32,738 nt of DNA from an uncultured Nitratireductor sp. GTDB lineage: Bacteria; Pseudomonadota; Alphaproteobacteria; Rhizobiales; Rhizobiaceae. Location of the stretch: positions 1 through 32,738 of the forward strand of contig NZ_CAJXGF010000036.1 of the NCBI RefSeq assembly GCF_913053745.1, written 5' to 3'. Numbering within the stretch: the first letter of the stretch is position 1; every line of letters starts with the position of its first letter. The notes beneath the pieces are model-generated. The model ran no database searches. It was not told where the DNA came from and saw only the letters and a list, made by a program, of their open reading frames with translations. Positions 1 through 9,250 of the stretch are shown piece after piece. The position numbers and the translations under genes were made by a program.

Positions 1-147
1 ACTGCCGGAGAGCCAGCGATTGAGGTCGACATCTTTGCAGCGCTTGGAACAGAACGGATAAAATGCGCGTTCGGAGGGCTTGCCGCATTCGGGGCAGGGG
101 CGTTTGGGCCGCAGCGGCGTGACCTTATCTGTCCGATTTTCGTCCAT
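1..147 (-). CDS. yacG: DNA gyrase inhibitor YacG, partial (C-terminus off the left edge)
   Basis: The 49 visible residues hold the whole zinc-binding part of YacG: a CPEC knuckle (Cys18, Cys21) and an FCSKRC knuckle (Cys33, Cys37), followed by the family's DLNRWL segment. Family knowledge: YacG is a tiny zinc protein that binds GyrB and inhibits DNA gyrase. The ATG at 145-147 lies 2 bp after the maf stop codon, so the two genes are almost certainly co-transcribed and perhaps translationally coupled. The reading frame is open to base 1; only the variable acidic tail should be missing. Confidence 0.9.
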   Translation of the reverse strand, partial: MDENRTDKVTPLRPKRPCPECGKPSERAFYPFCSKRCKDVDLNRWLSGS

Positions 148-149
148 TG

Positions 150-782
150 TCAGTGGGCTCCGGCGCCGGACAGCCAGTTAAAGTGGACCTTGTAGCCCTC
201 GGCCACAAGGAGATTCACCGTTTCGTAAAGCGGCAGGCCGACCACGTTGGAATAGGAGCCGACCAGTTTGACGACGAACGTGCCGGCCAGGCCCTGAATG
301 GCATAGCCGCCGGCCTTGCCGCGCCACTCGCCCGAAGCCAGATAGCTTTCGAGTTCCTCATGCGACAGGCGTTTGAAGCGCACGCGCGATTCGACAAGGC
401 GCTGACGCACCTTGCCCGACGGCGTGATAAGACAAAGCCCGGTATAGACCCGGTGAGATCGGCCCGACAGGAGCTGCAAGCAGTTGGACGCCTCGTCCAC
501 CATTTCCGCTTTTGGCAGAATGCGCCGCCCGACCGCAACGACGGTATCGGCGGCCAGGAGATAGCAGCCTTCCGCCTCGCCGTCCTTTTTCAGGCGTTCA
601 TGCGCCTTTTCGGCCTTGCTGAGTGACAGCCGCTTGGCAAGCGAGCGTGGGTGTTCGCTTTTGAGGGGCGTTTCGTCGATATTGGCAGGGGCAAGGCGAT
701 CCGGTTCGAGACCAGCTTGCTGCAGGAGCTCGACGCGGCGGGGCGAGCCGGAAGCCAGGACGAGTTTCTGCAGTGCGCTCAT
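150..782 (-). CDS. maf: Maf-like nucleoside triphosphate pyrophosphatase
   Basis: A 210-residue Maf protein. The N-terminal signature SGSPRR is at residues 11-16, the ADTVV motif with the catalytic-region Asp at 78-82, the [11 protein letters not shown] segment at 105-115, and the YAIQG segment near residue 162. Family knowledge: Maf enzymes hydrolyse non-canonical or modified NTPs to NMP plus pyrophosphate and were first named for an effect on septum formation. It lies between infA and yacG on the same strand. The length is normal and all family motifs are present, so it should be active; which nucleotide it prefers cannot be read from the sequence. Confidence 0.93.
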   Translation of the reverse strand: MSALQKLVLASGSPRRVELLQQAGLEPDRLAPANIDETPLKSEHPRSLAKRLSLSKAEKAHERLKKDGEAEGCYLLAADTVVAVGRRILPKAEMVDEASNCLQLLSGRSHRVYTGLCLITPSGKVRQRLVESRVRFKRLSHEELESYLASGEWRGKAGGYAIQGLAGTFVVKLVGSYSNVVGLPLYETVNLLVAEGYKVHFNWLSGAGAH

Positions 783-809
783 TGCAATACCACCGACCGC
801 GTCAGGTCT

Positions 810-1028
810 TTACTTAAAGCGGTAGGTGATGCGACCCTTGGTCAGGTCGTAGGGCGTCATCTCGACGAGCACCTTGTCACCCGTCAGAACGCGGATGCGA
901 TTCTTGCGCATGCGCCCGGCGGTGTGGGCAATGATCTCGTGTTCGTTTTCCAGTTTGACGCGAAACATCGCGTTGGGCAGCAGTTCGGTGACCACGCCTG
1001 GAAACTCCAGGACTTCTTCCTTTGGCAT
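810..1028 (-). CDS. infA: Translation initiation factor IF-1
   Basis: A 72-residue protein matching IF-1 over its full length, with the S1/OB-fold core [20 protein letters not shown] and the closing segment [11 protein letters not shown]. Family knowledge: IF-1 binds the 30S A site and acts with IF-2 and IF-3 to position initiator tRNA. The ATG at 1026-1028 is the only start giving the standard length. It is separated by 27 bp from maf downstream and by 125 bp from the phosphatase gene upstream, so it may have its own promoter in that gap, although it lies within the same gene block. Confidence 0.97.
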
Positions 1029-1153
1029 CCGTTACCTTCGGTTTTCAAGAATTTCCCGATCGACGACCGGAATTTGGCGCGGAACCTAGCCCATTCATCA
1101 CCCTTTGTGAACAAGCCAAACCCCGGTAGAGGCCAATTTGTGTCGGTTTTGTT

Positions 1154-1600
1154 TCATGTTTCAAAGCGCTGCGCAATGGAAGCGGCCAGGCGGTCGCGCA
1201 CGTCGCGGTAGGCGGCGATGATCTGGTCGCGCGTGCCGCTGACGACGGTGGGATCCATCGTCGGCCAGTATTCCACGTCCGCGGCGATGGTTCGCGTCAT
1301 CTCGAGTGCGCGGTGATGCGCCTCCGGTGATAGGGTGATTATGAGATCGAAATTCGTGTCGGCCAGTTCCTCGATGGATTGGGGCTGACGTGCGCCCAGC
1401 GAAAGCCCTTTCTCGTCCAGTACCGCGTCGACAAACGGGTCACGTTCACCGGCGCGCAACCCGGCGGAGGCCACAAACACACCCGCCGAGAGGGATTGTC
1501 GCGCCAGCGCTTCGGCCATGGGCGAGCGAATGGCGTTCATGCCGCAAAGAAACAGCACCGATTGCGGCGTGCCCGATTTGATCTCGGCGCCGGGGTTCAC
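1154..1600 (-). CDS. Low-molecular-weight protein-tyrosine-phosphatase family protein
   Basis: A 148-residue protein with the P-loop C-x5-R-S of LMW phosphatases (CGMNAIRS, Cys19 to Ser26) near the N-terminus and a late Asp in MDPT (Asp116) at the place of the general acid, where DPY or DPF is usual. The fold is shared with arsenate reductases, and database names often say ArsC. The start codon is GTG (1598-1600); no in-frame ATG lies before the P-loop. It follows the UPF0262 gene by 37 bp, the usual rhizobial order as I recall it. Its true substrate is unknown: phosphotyrosine protein, arsenate or something else. Confidence 0.85.
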   Translation of the reverse strand: MNPGAEIKSGTPQSVLFLCGMNAIRSPMAEALARQSLSAGVFVASAGLRAGERDPFVDAVLDEKGLSLGARQPQSIEELADTNFDLIITLSPEAHHRALEMTRTIAADVEYWPTMDPTVVSGTRDQIIAAYRDVRDRLAASIAQRFET

Positions 1601-1637
1601 GGCCGTGCCCCCGGAGAGCCGGCGTTCACGATGCGAC

Positions 1638-2123
1638 TCAACCCCGCCAATGCAGCACGCAAACCAATGTAAAGAGCCGCCGGGCCGTGTCGAAGTCCAC
1701 TTCGATCTTGTCTTTCAGGCGGTCCATCAGGGTTTGCGATCCCTCGTTGTGCAGGCCTCGCCGGCCCATATCGATTGCCTCGATCTGGCTGGGCGTCGCG
1801 CTGCGAATGGCATCGTAATAGCTTTCGCAAATCAGGAAATAGTCCTTCACGATGCGGCGGAAGGGGGTGAGCGACAGTATATGCGTGACGACCGGTTCGT
1901 CATTCTCGCGCGAAATGGCGAAAACCAGGCGAGCCTCCACCAGCGACAGTTTCAGCTTGTAGGGCCCGGCGTCCGCATCGCCGACCGGTTTGAAGCTGTT
2001 TTCTTCAACTAGATCGAAGATGGCGACGGCGCGTTCGTGTTCGACATCGGGTGTGCCACGGCCGACGGACTCGTCGAGTTCGACATCGATCAAACGTGCC
2101 GTATCGGAGTCCTGACAAGCCAT
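1638..2123 (-). CDS. UPF0262 family protein
   Basis: A 161-residue protein recognisable as UPF0262: an N-terminal LIDVELDES segment, a central [20 protein letters not shown] block, and the C-terminal end [14 protein letters not shown]. The family is alphaproteobacterial, cytoplasmic and of unknown function. Its ATG (2121-2123) is 1 bp beyond the stop codon of the DUF2948 gene. In rhizobia I know hisD to sit between these two genes; here they abut with no remnant, so the local operon has lost or never had hisD. No catalytic motif is visible. Confidence 0.88.
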   Translation of the reverse strand: MACQDSDTARLIDVELDESVGRGTPDVEHERAVAIFDLVEENSFKPVGDADAGPYKLKLSLVEARLVFAISRENDEPVVTHILSLTPFRRIVKDYFLICESYYDAIRSATPSQIEAIDMGRRGLHNEGSQTLMDRLKDKIEVDFDTARRLFTLVCVLHWRG

Positions 2124-2124
2124 C

Positions 2125-2571
2125 TCAGACGTCGTGTCTTGGCCGGCTTGGCGTTTCCCACGCCGCGCCGAGGTCGGTCAGCCGCGCCTCGATACATTCG
2201 ACATCGAGCCGCAGCGCGGCATTGCCGGAGAAGATCAGTTCGATGACGCCGGCAGGCGAATCTTCCGCCGGCACGAAGTCGATCGCCAGAAGCGAGAGGA
2301 TGTCGTCGGGACGGTTGCGGTCGATACCGGCGGCGCGGACGGACTGGACGCGGTCGAAATGCAGAACGCTGCGGCGGCGTTCATGCGGCGATCGTCTCAG
2401 AAAACGCCGCTTGGCCTCATTTTCCCAGACAAAGCGGTTGAAGGCGGCCGCGAACCGTCGGTTGGCCGGCTCGAAAACCAGGTCGCCGACCTTGACGACA
2501 GCGTCTTGCAGGTGCGCGGAGAGGATGCCGAGGTCGACATCGTCGAGCGCTACGAGCTTTAGAAAATCCAT
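2125..2571 (-). CDS. DUF2948 family protein
   Basis: A 148-residue protein starting [30 protein letters not shown], typical of DUF2948, which is found next to murA in Hyphomicrobiales. It contains a conserved-looking FVWE segment and RSVLHFDRV. Function is unknown and no membrane span or signal peptide is seen. I chose the ATG at 2569-2571; a TTG two codons upstream (2575-2577) would also be in frame. The gap to murA is 21 bp and the gap to the UPF0262 gene 1 bp, so all three probably share one transcript starting at murA. Confidence 0.85.
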   Translation of the reverse strand: MDFLKLVALDDVDLGILSAHLQDAVVKVGDLVFEPANRRFAAAFNRFVWENEAKRRFLRRSPHERRRSVLHFDRVQSVRAAGIDRNRPDDILSLLAIDFVPAEDSPAGVIELIFSGNAALRLDVECIEARLTDLGAAWETPSRPRHDV

Positions 2572-2592
2572 GGTCAACCGCGCCCGTCAGGT

Positions 2593-3882
2593 TCAGCTTG
2601 AGATACGCTCGATCGTTGCGCCGCAAGCGGAGAGTTTTTCTTCCAGCCGCTCGAAACCGCGATCCAGATGATAGACGCGGTTTACCTCCGTCTGACCCTC
2701 TGCCGCAAGGGCGGCGATGACCAGGGAGACGGATGCACGCAGATCCGTCGCCATGACGGGCGCGCCGCGCAATTCGCCGACGCCATCCACCACAGCGGTC
2801 TGGCCGGACAGCGATATCTTTGCGCCGAGACGCGCCAGCTCCTGCACGTGCATGAAGCGGTTTTCGAAAATCGTTTCGGTGATGTGCGAGCGCCCCTTGG
2901 CCATGGTCATGAGCCCCATGAACTGCGCCTGCAGGTCGGTGGGAAAGCCGGGGAAGGGCTGCGTGGTGATGTCGACAGGCGTGATGCCGCCGCCATTGCG
3001 GCGCACGCGGATGCCGGTGTTGGCACGGGTGATTTCGGCGCCGGTCTGTTCCAGGGTGCCCAGAGCGGCTTCCAGAAGATCGGCCTGCGCGCCTTCCAGC
3101 ATCACGTCGCCGCCCGTCATCGCCACGGCCATGGCATAAGTGCCGGTTTCGATGCGGTCGGGGATGACGCGGTGACGGGCGCCCGAAAGGCTCGTCACGC
3201 CGTCGATCGTTATCGTGTCCGTGCCTGCACCGGAAATCTTTGCGCCCATGGCATTGAGACAGTCGGCCAGATTGGTGATTTCCGGCTCGCGCGCAGCGTT
3301 TTCGAGAACCGTTTCACCCTTGGCAAGTGCCGCGGCCATCATCAGGACATGCGTGGCGCCGACCGAAACCTTCGGGAAGACATAGCGGTTGCCGATGAGA
3401 CCATTCTTCGCCCTGGCGTTCACATAGCCCTGTTCGATGTCGATCTCGGCGCCCAGCGCGCGCAGTCCGTCGATGAACAGATCGACTGGGCGCGTGCCGA
3501 TGGCGCAGCCGCCGGGCAGTGAAACGCGGGCCTCGCCCATGCGCGCCAGTAACGGTCCTATGACCCAGAAGCTTGCGCGCATTTTCGAAACGAGCTCATA
3601 AGGTGCGACGGTGTCGACGATGCTGCGCGCGGTGAAATGGATGGTGCGGGAATAGCCTTTCTGCTGGTTCTCGCGGCGCCCGTTCACCGAATAGTCGACA
3701 CCGTGATTGCCGAGGATACGGATCAGGCTTTCCACATCCGCCAGATGCGGGACGTTGTCGAGTGTCAGCGTGTCGTCGGTCAGAAGCGACGCGATCATCA
3801 AGGGCAGGGCTGCATTCTTGGCGCCCGAAATGGGCAATGTGCCGTTCAGCGCGTTACCGCCGGTTATGCGTATGCGATCCAT
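2593..3882 (-). CDS. murA: UDP-N-acetylglucosamine 1-carboxyvinyltransferase MurA
   Basis: A 429-residue MurA of normal length. Lys22 in the SGAKNAALP segment and the reactive Cys126 in [12 protein letters not shown] are present; the late [10 protein letters not shown] segment and the final [14 protein letters not shown] are also standard. Family knowledge: it transfers enolpyruvate from PEP to UDP-GlcNAc, the first committed step of peptidoglycan synthesis, and the Cys is the fosfomycin target. The residue after PVDL is Phe rather than the His of E. coli MurA; I recall the same in rhizobial MurA. It is the first gene of the minus-strand block, with a 265-bp gap upstream. Confidence 0.97.
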   Translation of the reverse strand: MDRIRITGGNALNGTLPISGAKNAALPLMIASLLTDDTLTLDNVPHLADVESLIRILGNHGVDYSVNGRRENQQKGYSRTIHFTARSIVDTVAPYELVSKMRASFWVIGPLLARMGEARVSLPGGCAIGTRPVDLFIDGLRALGAEIDIEQGYVNARAKNGLIGNRYVFPKVSVGATHVLMMAAALAKGETVLENAAREPEITNLADCLNAMGAKISGAGTDTITIDGVTSLSGARHRVIPDRIETGTYAMAVAMTGGDVMLEGAQADLLEAALGTLEQTGAEITRANTGIRVRRNGGGITPVDITTQPFPGFPTDLQAQFMGLMTMAKGRSHITETIFENRFMHVQELARLGAKISLSGQTAVVDGVGELRGAPVMATDLRASVSLVIAALAAEGQTEVNRVYHLDRGFERLEEKLSACGATIERISS

Positions 3883-4147
3883 CCGTTCTCACTTTCCAGG
3901 CGCCTGTGCCGTCAGCGTCCTATGCTCGGCAGCGGTGTCCAACTTTCGGGCAGTGTCCATCGTTCGGATTGTCTCCGATTGGCCAGAATGCGCCGATTGC
4001 CTTGCGGTATCGTAAAGGCCGCCTGAGACACGGCGAATTCCCGAACGCATCGCCGCCAAGCGTCCCTTGCGGAACATATTCGTTTCAAATGGTCCTAAAA
4101 CATGGCCGCGCCCGGCGCAAGGCGGGGAATGTGTCGTCAAACCGTTG

Positions 4148-4339
4148 CTATTCCTCGGTTTCGGACGGCTGCGACCGCAATCCGTCCGGGCGCTGGTCGG
4201 CTTCTCCCTGACGGCGCGAGCGCGCCTGGGCCTTGCGGCGGGCAAGATTGGCGCGGAGCTGGGCCGCCAGGCGATTCTTGCGCGCGTCCTCACCCTTGCC
4301 TCCGGTCGCGGGTGTGTCTGGCTTTTTGGCTTTGCTCAC
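4148..4339 (-). CDS. Small basic conserved hypothetical protein
   Basis: A 63-residue hydrophilic protein beginning VSKAKKPDTP (translated Met) with a dense Arg/Lys/Ala middle (RLAAQLRANLARRKAQARSRR) and an acidic end. I chose the GTG at 4337-4339 because a GGAG box sits 6-7 bp upstream; an ATG four codons earlier (4349-4351) is also in frame but has a poorer upstream sequence. I recall similar short helical basic proteins near murA in other rhizobia, annotated as hypothetical. It could bind nucleic acid on charge alone, but no fold or function is established. Confidence 0.6.
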   Translation of the reverse strand: MSKAKKPDTPATGGKGEDARKNRLAAQLRANLARRKAQARSRRQGEADQRPDGLRSQPSETEE

Positions 4340-4590
4340 ATGTGGCTCCATGGATGGCAAGGGGCGATGGTAGCCCGCTTTTGCCGTGTCGCAAACGGCG
4401 CAACGCCGGCGACGGCGGCAATTTTCACAGACGCATATCAAAGTGAGCGCATGAATGCGAATGTGTGCTTGCGCAATGCTTTTCATTGTGGCAGAAGTCC
4501 GCCGCATCACGACAGCGGGCGCGAGGCCGCTTGGCTGTGACCGGGCCGGGACGGCCATCCGTCTCCCAAGCGCGCCCGCCTTGTGACGAT

Positions 4591-4665
<75 letters not shown>

Positions 4666-4690
4666 GTTAAACTTCGCTTCAGTAAATCTT

Positions 4691-4834
4691 TCATTCGGAT
4701 TTGGTGCTTCCGAGCGCCTGGTGCGTAACGGCACGCATACAAGCCGCGACGTCTTCAATGGAGGCTTGTGGCCCGGCGATCTTGCCGGGGGGCAAAATAT
4801 TCTGTCGCTGCTCGATCTTTGTTCGAATTGTCAT
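4691..4834 (-). CDS. Possible small hypothetical protein
   Basis: A 47-residue frame (start MTIRTKIEQRQNILPPGKIA) lying between the tRNA and the TPR gene on the opposite strand. The codons look coding-like (CAG, ATC, GCC, GTC, CTC) and there is a weak purine run before the ATG, but no clear Shine-Dalgarno box, no recognised family and no strong context. It might be the tail of a gene broken when the accessory segment arrived. Treat as a candidate only. Confidence 0.2.
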   Translation of the reverse strand: MTIRTKIEQRQNILPPGKIAGPQASIEDVAACMRAVTHQALGSTKSE

Positions 4835-4899
4835 CTTCTTGCAGGTTTTGGATGCAAAGGCTATCCGGTGCAAGGGGGCGAATCTAAATTGGTTCGACA

Positions 4900-6702
4900 A
4901 TGCAATTCTGGAATAGCACCACGGCCACAACATTTCGAAGCTCTTTGAAGTCTGGCGATTTCGCTCTAGCAGGAATCTCCCTCCGAAAAGGAATGGCAAT
5001 CGGTTTAGCGAGGATAGTGAGGCGAACGAAGGCAGTACTCCTTCCCGTGGGTAATCAAAAATGGCCCGTTGCTAGGCGCCACTTCAATCGGGCGCGGTGG
5101 CATCTATTCCGCTGGCAATTGATTCAGGCCTACGCCGAAATCAACCGTAGTCTGGGTGCGGTCTATCGCCATGGTGCGGCCCATAGGCTCCATGCTTATC
5201 TGTTGGAGTTGTTGGGAGAAGAAGAGGTGGCGCGCGAGGCCGCTATCGAGGCGTATCGTAACGATCCGTTGAACCCTAAATCGTTCCAGCTTTTGAAAAA
5301 ACACAATCTTGAGACCGAGATCGAAATCGGCCTTTCGATGCTTCATAATCTCCTTCGTGAGCGTCGATGGCACAAAACGTCCACTTTGAACGCAATCGAA
5401 AGTTTGAAACTGCTGGAACGTAGCGAGGACGCGCTTGCATTGATTGCCGAGGCCCGGCTCAAAGGTGTTTTTAAGAACGATGAAGAATGGGCAAAGCACC
5501 ACGGTGATGCTCTTCTAAGGCTTCGCCGGTTTGATGAGGCTCTAAACTATCTCGACGACGATCTTAAACGCGGAGAATGTTTGTTCGAGTTGGGTCGATT
5601 CGACGAGGCGGAGCAGAAAATATCCGGCGCCTTGGCGGAGTTGCCGGAGGACCGGCCGCGCGGGTTTCACACATTGCTTCACATGCTCCTGTTTGCACGG
5701 GGCGCGTACAGAGATGCCTTTCTCGAAGCACGCCATCGGCATTTTAATCGGGCGCTGAGAGATGACATCAAGGCAAGTCGTTACGTTCACACCATACCGC
5801 CGCTTGTGAAAGCGCCCGCGCCAGTGGTCATTGCCGACTACGGGATTGGTGACGAAATCCGCTTTGCCTCGGTTTATCCAGACCTAATTCGTAAAGTGGA
5901 TGGCTTGTCGTTCACTTGCGAACCTCGCTTGAAGACGCTTTTCGAACGAAGCTTCCCGCGAGCAAGTTTTATACCTGTGCGTAGATGGCGGGAGGAAATG
6001 CTAATCCGCGATCCGAAGTCTCGCGAAGGTGTAACCAACCAGCGTCTTGCGCTGTATTTGAGCAGGGAGGCTCTTGATCAGGTAGAGTCGTCCGGGGCGT
6101 TCACTTCGATATTCGACGTGTTGGCCGAGCTCCGCCAAACGCTCGGCTCGTTTTCGCATCGTGCGTCCTATCTAAAGGCCGATAAGACCTTGGTTGGCGC
6201 GTGGCGGCAAACTGTGAAACAGATGGGCGAGAAGGGAAGACCCAACGTAGCTCTTTCCTGGCGAAGCATCCTTCGAAGTAGCGCCCGGAACTGCCACTAT
6301 CTCAGAACGGATGATCTTCATTCACTCGCAGAAGTGGATGCTACGTTCTGGTTGTTCCAGACCGGTCTCGAAGAGAGCGAAATTGAGAAGGTGAAAGGCA
6401 TCCTGCCGACCGCAAAGGTAATCCCCGACCTCGATTTGCTTGACGATTTCGAAGGGCAGGCGGCTTTTCTGACTTGCATGGATTGTGTCATAGCGCCCTG
6501 CAATACTGCGGCGGAGCTTGCTGGCGCTCTCGGTGTCAATACGCTTATGTTCGGGCGGACGCATGGTGCCACCATCCGGTTGCTGCCTGGCGGTCAGGAT
6601 ATGTGGCACCAGTCGATGCGCGGTGTTCTGGGAGACCCAATCGAAGACAAGGCGACCTTGATCGCCAATCTCGTGAATGAACTTCGACACTCTCTGAAAT
6701 AG
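4900..6702 (+). CDS. TPR protein with glycosyltransferase-like C-terminal domain
   Basis: A 600-residue protein. Residues about 60-300 form helical TPR-like repeats (segments such as AYAEINRSLGAVYRHG and RFDEALNYLDDD). The second half has a GT-B, ADP-heptosyltransferase-like look: a GDEIRFAS segment near residue 313, then PCNTAAELAGALGVNTLMFG near 531-550, the usual sugar-nucleotide site neighbourhood. Proteins of this build sit in exopolysaccharide, O-antigen or flagellin-glycosylation loci. The start is uncertain: ATG 4900 lacks a good ribosome site and ATG 4993 is an alternative. It precedes a PhyH-type gene on the same strand. Its base composition is richer in A/T than the housekeeping block. 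No signal peptide or membrane span is seen; donor and acceptor cannot be told. Confidence 0.65.
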   Translation: MQFWNSTTATTFRSSLKSGDFALAGISLRKGMAIGLARIVRRTKAVLLPVGNQKWPVARRHFNRARWHLFRWQLIQAYAEINRSLGAVYRHGAAHRLHAYLLELLGEEEVAREAAIEAYRNDPLNPKSFQLLKKHNLETEIEIGLSMLHNLLRERRWHKTSTLNAIESLKLLERSEDALALIAEARLKGVFKNDEEWAKHHGDALLRLRRFDEALNYLDDDLKRGECLFELGRFDEAEQKISGALAELPEDRPRGFHTLLHMLLFARGAYRDAFLEARHRHFNRALRDDIKASRYVHTIPPLVKAPAPVVIADYGIGDEIRFASVYPDLIRKVDGLSFTCEPRLKTLFERSFPRASFIPVRRWREEMLIRDPKSREGVTNQRLALYLSREALDQVESSGAFTSIFDVLAELRQTLGSFSHRASYLKADKTLVGAWRQTVKQMGEKGRPNVALSWRSILRSSARNCHYLRTDDLHSLAEVDATFWLFQTGLEESEIEKVKGILPTAKVIPDLDLLDDFEGQAAFLTCMDCVIAPCNTAAELAGALGVNTLMFGRTHGATIRLLPGGQDMWHQSMRGVLGDPIEDKATLIANLVNELRHSLK

Positions 6703-6815
6703 TGGAACCGGGTGACTTCCGTGTTTCCCGGGTGTAAGCGTTGCAAATGGAGAATGCGCACACTGAAAGAAGTGCGTTTCGTTGTCGTAACAACCCAAGG
6801 TCGCCGGGAGGCCCC

Positions 6816-7757
6816 ATGATTACCGCTTCACTGCAAGAGAAGATCGACAATCTGGACGTTGAGAGCTTTTGGGAGAAGGGGTACATCGTAATTCCCGATG
6901 CGTTTACGATGGACGAGATTGAGGCGTACCGACAGGCGTCAATGGCAACAAGGGCGAGCGGTGGTGAGCTGCTCACTCGACCCGGACTCAGCGAAGTTAT
7001 CACAGACGGTCGACTGGCGGCTGTCGCGCGAAAGCTGCTCGGTGTTGAAGATATTCTTTATGCAGGCGACAGTTCGGTGACGATCAATTCCGGTCAGGTC
7101 GGCTGGCATAAGGATAATGCCGATCGTCAGGACGCAAACGCGCCCGACTGGCGGAGCCGCTACACGCAGCTTCGTTTTGGCATCTATCTACAAGACCATA
7201 TCCATCACAGCGGCGGGCTGAACCTGAGAGAAGGATCGCAAGACATTGTCGATCTGACCAGCGGGAAGTGCCTCTATCTTAAGACAACGCCAGGTGACTT
7301 GGCTGTCTGGAACATGCGTATCACGCATTCCGGGAACGGTATTCTTCTCAAAGATCCGGAGGCCGCCTATCCCACGCCAGCTGAGCACAAGAACATACCG
7401 GTTGAGCAGCAAGCCCCGCTGCACGAACATCGCATGGCGGTGTTCGCCCATCTGGGCGCGAATGACAGCCATGGGCATCGTTACGCGGATTATCTGAAGA
7501 CCAGGACTTACATAGTCAATATGTGGCGCCGACAGGGCTACAGCGAGGAAGTTCGTGAGGCGGTGAAGCGGGCCGGTATTACGCTCAGAGATATGCCGGC
7601 GGAGGTGGCGAACGATCCTGACGCCGGCCTTTCCAAAGACTGGAAGCCGATCCCTTACGAGGCCGCAGCAAAGGTGCCGCAGACGGAAAACCAAAAGCCT
7701 GTCAGCTTTCTTGGCCGCGTAAAGCGAAAAGCGCGTCGCATGCTTTCGGGCGCCTAG
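6816..7757 (+). CDS. Phytanoyl-CoA dioxygenase (PhyH) family protein
   Basis: A 313-residue protein of the PhyH branch of Fe(II)/2-oxoglutarate oxygenases. The iron ligands are visible: His98 and Asp100 in GWHKDNAD and the distal His171 in RITHSGNG, with GGLNLREGSQ of the jelly-roll between them. I chose the ATG at 6816 because GGGAGG lies just upstream; the frame is open further up to 6741. Family knowledge: these enzymes hydroxylate small molecules or lipids and several occur in natural-product and surface-polysaccharide clusters. It follows the TPR/glycosyltransferase-like gene by 113 bp on the same strand. The C-terminus is strongly basic (RVKRKARRML). The substrate is unknown. Confidence 0.78.
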   Translation: MITASLQEKIDNLDVESFWEKGYIVIPDAFTMDEIEAYRQASMATRASGGELLTRPGLSEVITDGRLAAVARKLLGVEDILYAGDSSVTINSGQVGWHKDNADRQDANAPDWRSRYTQLRFGIYLQDHIHHSGGLNLREGSQDIVDLTSGKCLYLKTTPGDLAVWNMRITHSGNGILLKDPEAAYPTPAEHKNIPVEQQAPLHEHRMAVFAHLGANDSHGHRYADYLKTRTYIVNMWRRQGYSEEVREAVKRAGITLRDMPAEVANDPDAGLSKDWKPIPYEAAAKVPQTENQKPVSFLGRVKRKARRMLSGA

Positions 7758-7846
7758 CGTTTCCAATACCTTGGGCTTCGTATCGATGGCCGGCCTTCGC
7801 GCTGTATAGCGAAGGCCTTGCCAGCTTTTCGCCGATGGTCGCAGGC

Positions 7847-7948
7847 TCAATCGGCAAAAGATGCCGCGACGACAAACGGCGCCATGATGCCTGAGGCAAT
7901 CAGCGTAAATGTAAAGCCATAAAGCAATATAAAATCACGTCGGCTCAT
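7847..7948 (-). CDS. Tiny single-span membrane protein (33 residues)
   Basis: An ORF below usual annotation length: MSRRDFILLYG followed by a hydrophobic stretch to about residue 30, ending SFAD. A purine-rich GGGGAAG lies about 5 bp before the ATG (7946-7948), a convincing ribosome site. The predicted form is one membrane helix with a basic N-terminus. It lies 48 bp after a second tiny membrane ORF on the same strand, so the two look like a small operon. I do not recognise a family. Confidence 0.45.
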   Translation of the reverse strand: MSRRDFILLYGFTFTLIASGIMAPFVVAASFAD

Positions 7949-7996
7949 CGAGACTTCCCCTTAAACGCCCACGAACTCGCACGTTCTTTCAAGCGA

Positions 7997-8143
7997 CTAA
8001 GTGTAAGTCGAATCGTCATCCATTTGATGATCGTCTGGGAAGTCATGCCAAGCCAACCGTGAGCGCAGGCGCTCGTAGTAGATGCCTGTAAAGAATGCCA
8101 GGGCGATGATCGCCAATAATGCGAATAAATCAGTATAAGACAT
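7997..8143 (-). CDS. Small single-span membrane protein (48 residues)
   Basis: MSYTDLFALLAIIALAFFTG gives one hydrophobic helix (about residues 5-23), then a basic stretch YYERLRSRL and an acidic tail DDHQMDDDSTYT. A GGGGGAA box sits shortly before the ATG (8141-8143). This is the N-out or N-in single-span layout typical of small accessory subunits, but it matches nothing I can name. It is followed downstream by the 33-residue membrane ORF. Both sit between the PhyH gene and the methyltransferase gene. Confidence 0.5.
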   Translation of the reverse strand: MSYTDLFALLAIIALAFFTGIYYERLRSRLAWHDFPDDHQMDDDSTYT

Positions 8144-8422
8144 ATATTCCCCCTATCCCGGACGGGAACATTGCATCTTTGTAACATGATGTGAAGGCTT
8201 TTGAATGAGTGTGATGATGCGCACTCGGCTGCTGATGGGTGGATCCGACTGAATTCACGCCTGAAAGCGGAGATGTGGGGCTTTCTCGCATGCAAAACAC
8301 CGCAATTCCCGGACCGGAGTTGCCGAAAATGCGACGAGGTAATCCTGGGGATGCTCCCACACCCTCAACAATGTCGCACCGACGCGTACCGCGCTTCAGA
8401 TCTTGCGCGAAAGGGGCAGGCG

Positions 8423-9250
8423 TCAGGGGAGGGCCAGAATCCGTCCCCATCGCGCGAGGTCGGTTTCGCTGCCCGTCATGTTCTCAGGCGGGATGCTTAT
8501 GCCGTCCAGCTTTTCCGGGCTGGCGCACATTTCCTTCTCGATCCTGAAGCCCGCATCCGTCAGCAAGTCGATGTGGTGCCGATGCCGCAAACGGTTCTGG
8601 AAATGGTTCGGGTGGTTGTACCGCTGCCATTCCTTCCGCGTATATCGCAGAAAATGCAGCATGGGGATGGTTCTGTCCGTATGAGCGTAATGGTCGCTAT
8701 AGTCGATCGAGGCGGATACGAAGCCGGATGGAGCGAGAAGGCGTCGTGTCTCTTGCCAGATGGCGGCAATCGTGTCGCGGGGAATGTGCTCCAGCGTGTT
8801 CGATGAAATGCAGGCGTCGAACGATCCGGCAGAAAAAGGCGTTGCGCTCATGTCCATCGGTGCGATGTAGGCAATGCCGTAGAGATCCTCGATTTCTTCA
8901 AGGGTGCTGACCGGACCCCTCATCAAACAGCCGCATTCCTCAAGCTGCTCGATGGCACTGTTGACCAGTCCCAGGTCGAGCATGGGATTCAAATCCACAA
9001 CGGTTTGCTCTATGCCGAGCGTGCATAGAAAGAGATTTTGGGCGAGATCCTTGCCGCCGCCAAACTCAATGACCCGCCGCGCTGCGCGTTCCTTTATATT
9101 CTCGTGGTGAAAGGCCCAACTGTCCTTGATTCCGCCGATCCTGCGTCTCGAACGTCGTGTGATGTGCTTCTGCACAAAATACAATAGCGCCGGGCTCGTG
9201 TGTGAAGCCAGATAGAAAGCCGTGCTCTTTAGTTTCCATGGAATTTGCAT
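8423..9250 (-). CDS. SAM-dependent methyltransferase
   Basis: A 275-residue class I methyltransferase. The glycine-rich SAM loop is VIEFGGGKDLAQN (about residues 60-72), an acidic VVDLNP strand end follows at about 83-88, and FDACISSNTLEHIP (about 144-157) is the usual post-II motif of Methyltransf_11-like enzymes. The N-terminal 55 residues are basic and partly hydrophobic. It is transcribed toward the small membrane ORFs and convergently with the PhyH gene. The setting beside a glycosyltransferase-like protein suggests a sugar or lipid acceptor, which is inference. The upstream region is very A/T-rich. Confidence 0.75.
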   Translation of the reverse strand: MQIPWKLKSTAFYLASHTSPALLYFVQKHITRRSRRRIGGIKDSWAFHHENIKERAARRVIEFGGGKDLAQNLFLCTLGIEQTVVDLNPMLDLGLVNSAIEQLEECGCLMRGPVSTLEEIEDLYGIAYIAPMDMSATPFSAGSFDACISSNTLEHIPRDTIAAIWQETRRLLAPSGFVSASIDYSDHYAHTDRTIPMLHFLRYTRKEWQRYNHPNHFQNRLRHRHHIDLLTDAGFRIEKEMCASPEKLDGISIPPENMTGSETDLARWGRILALP

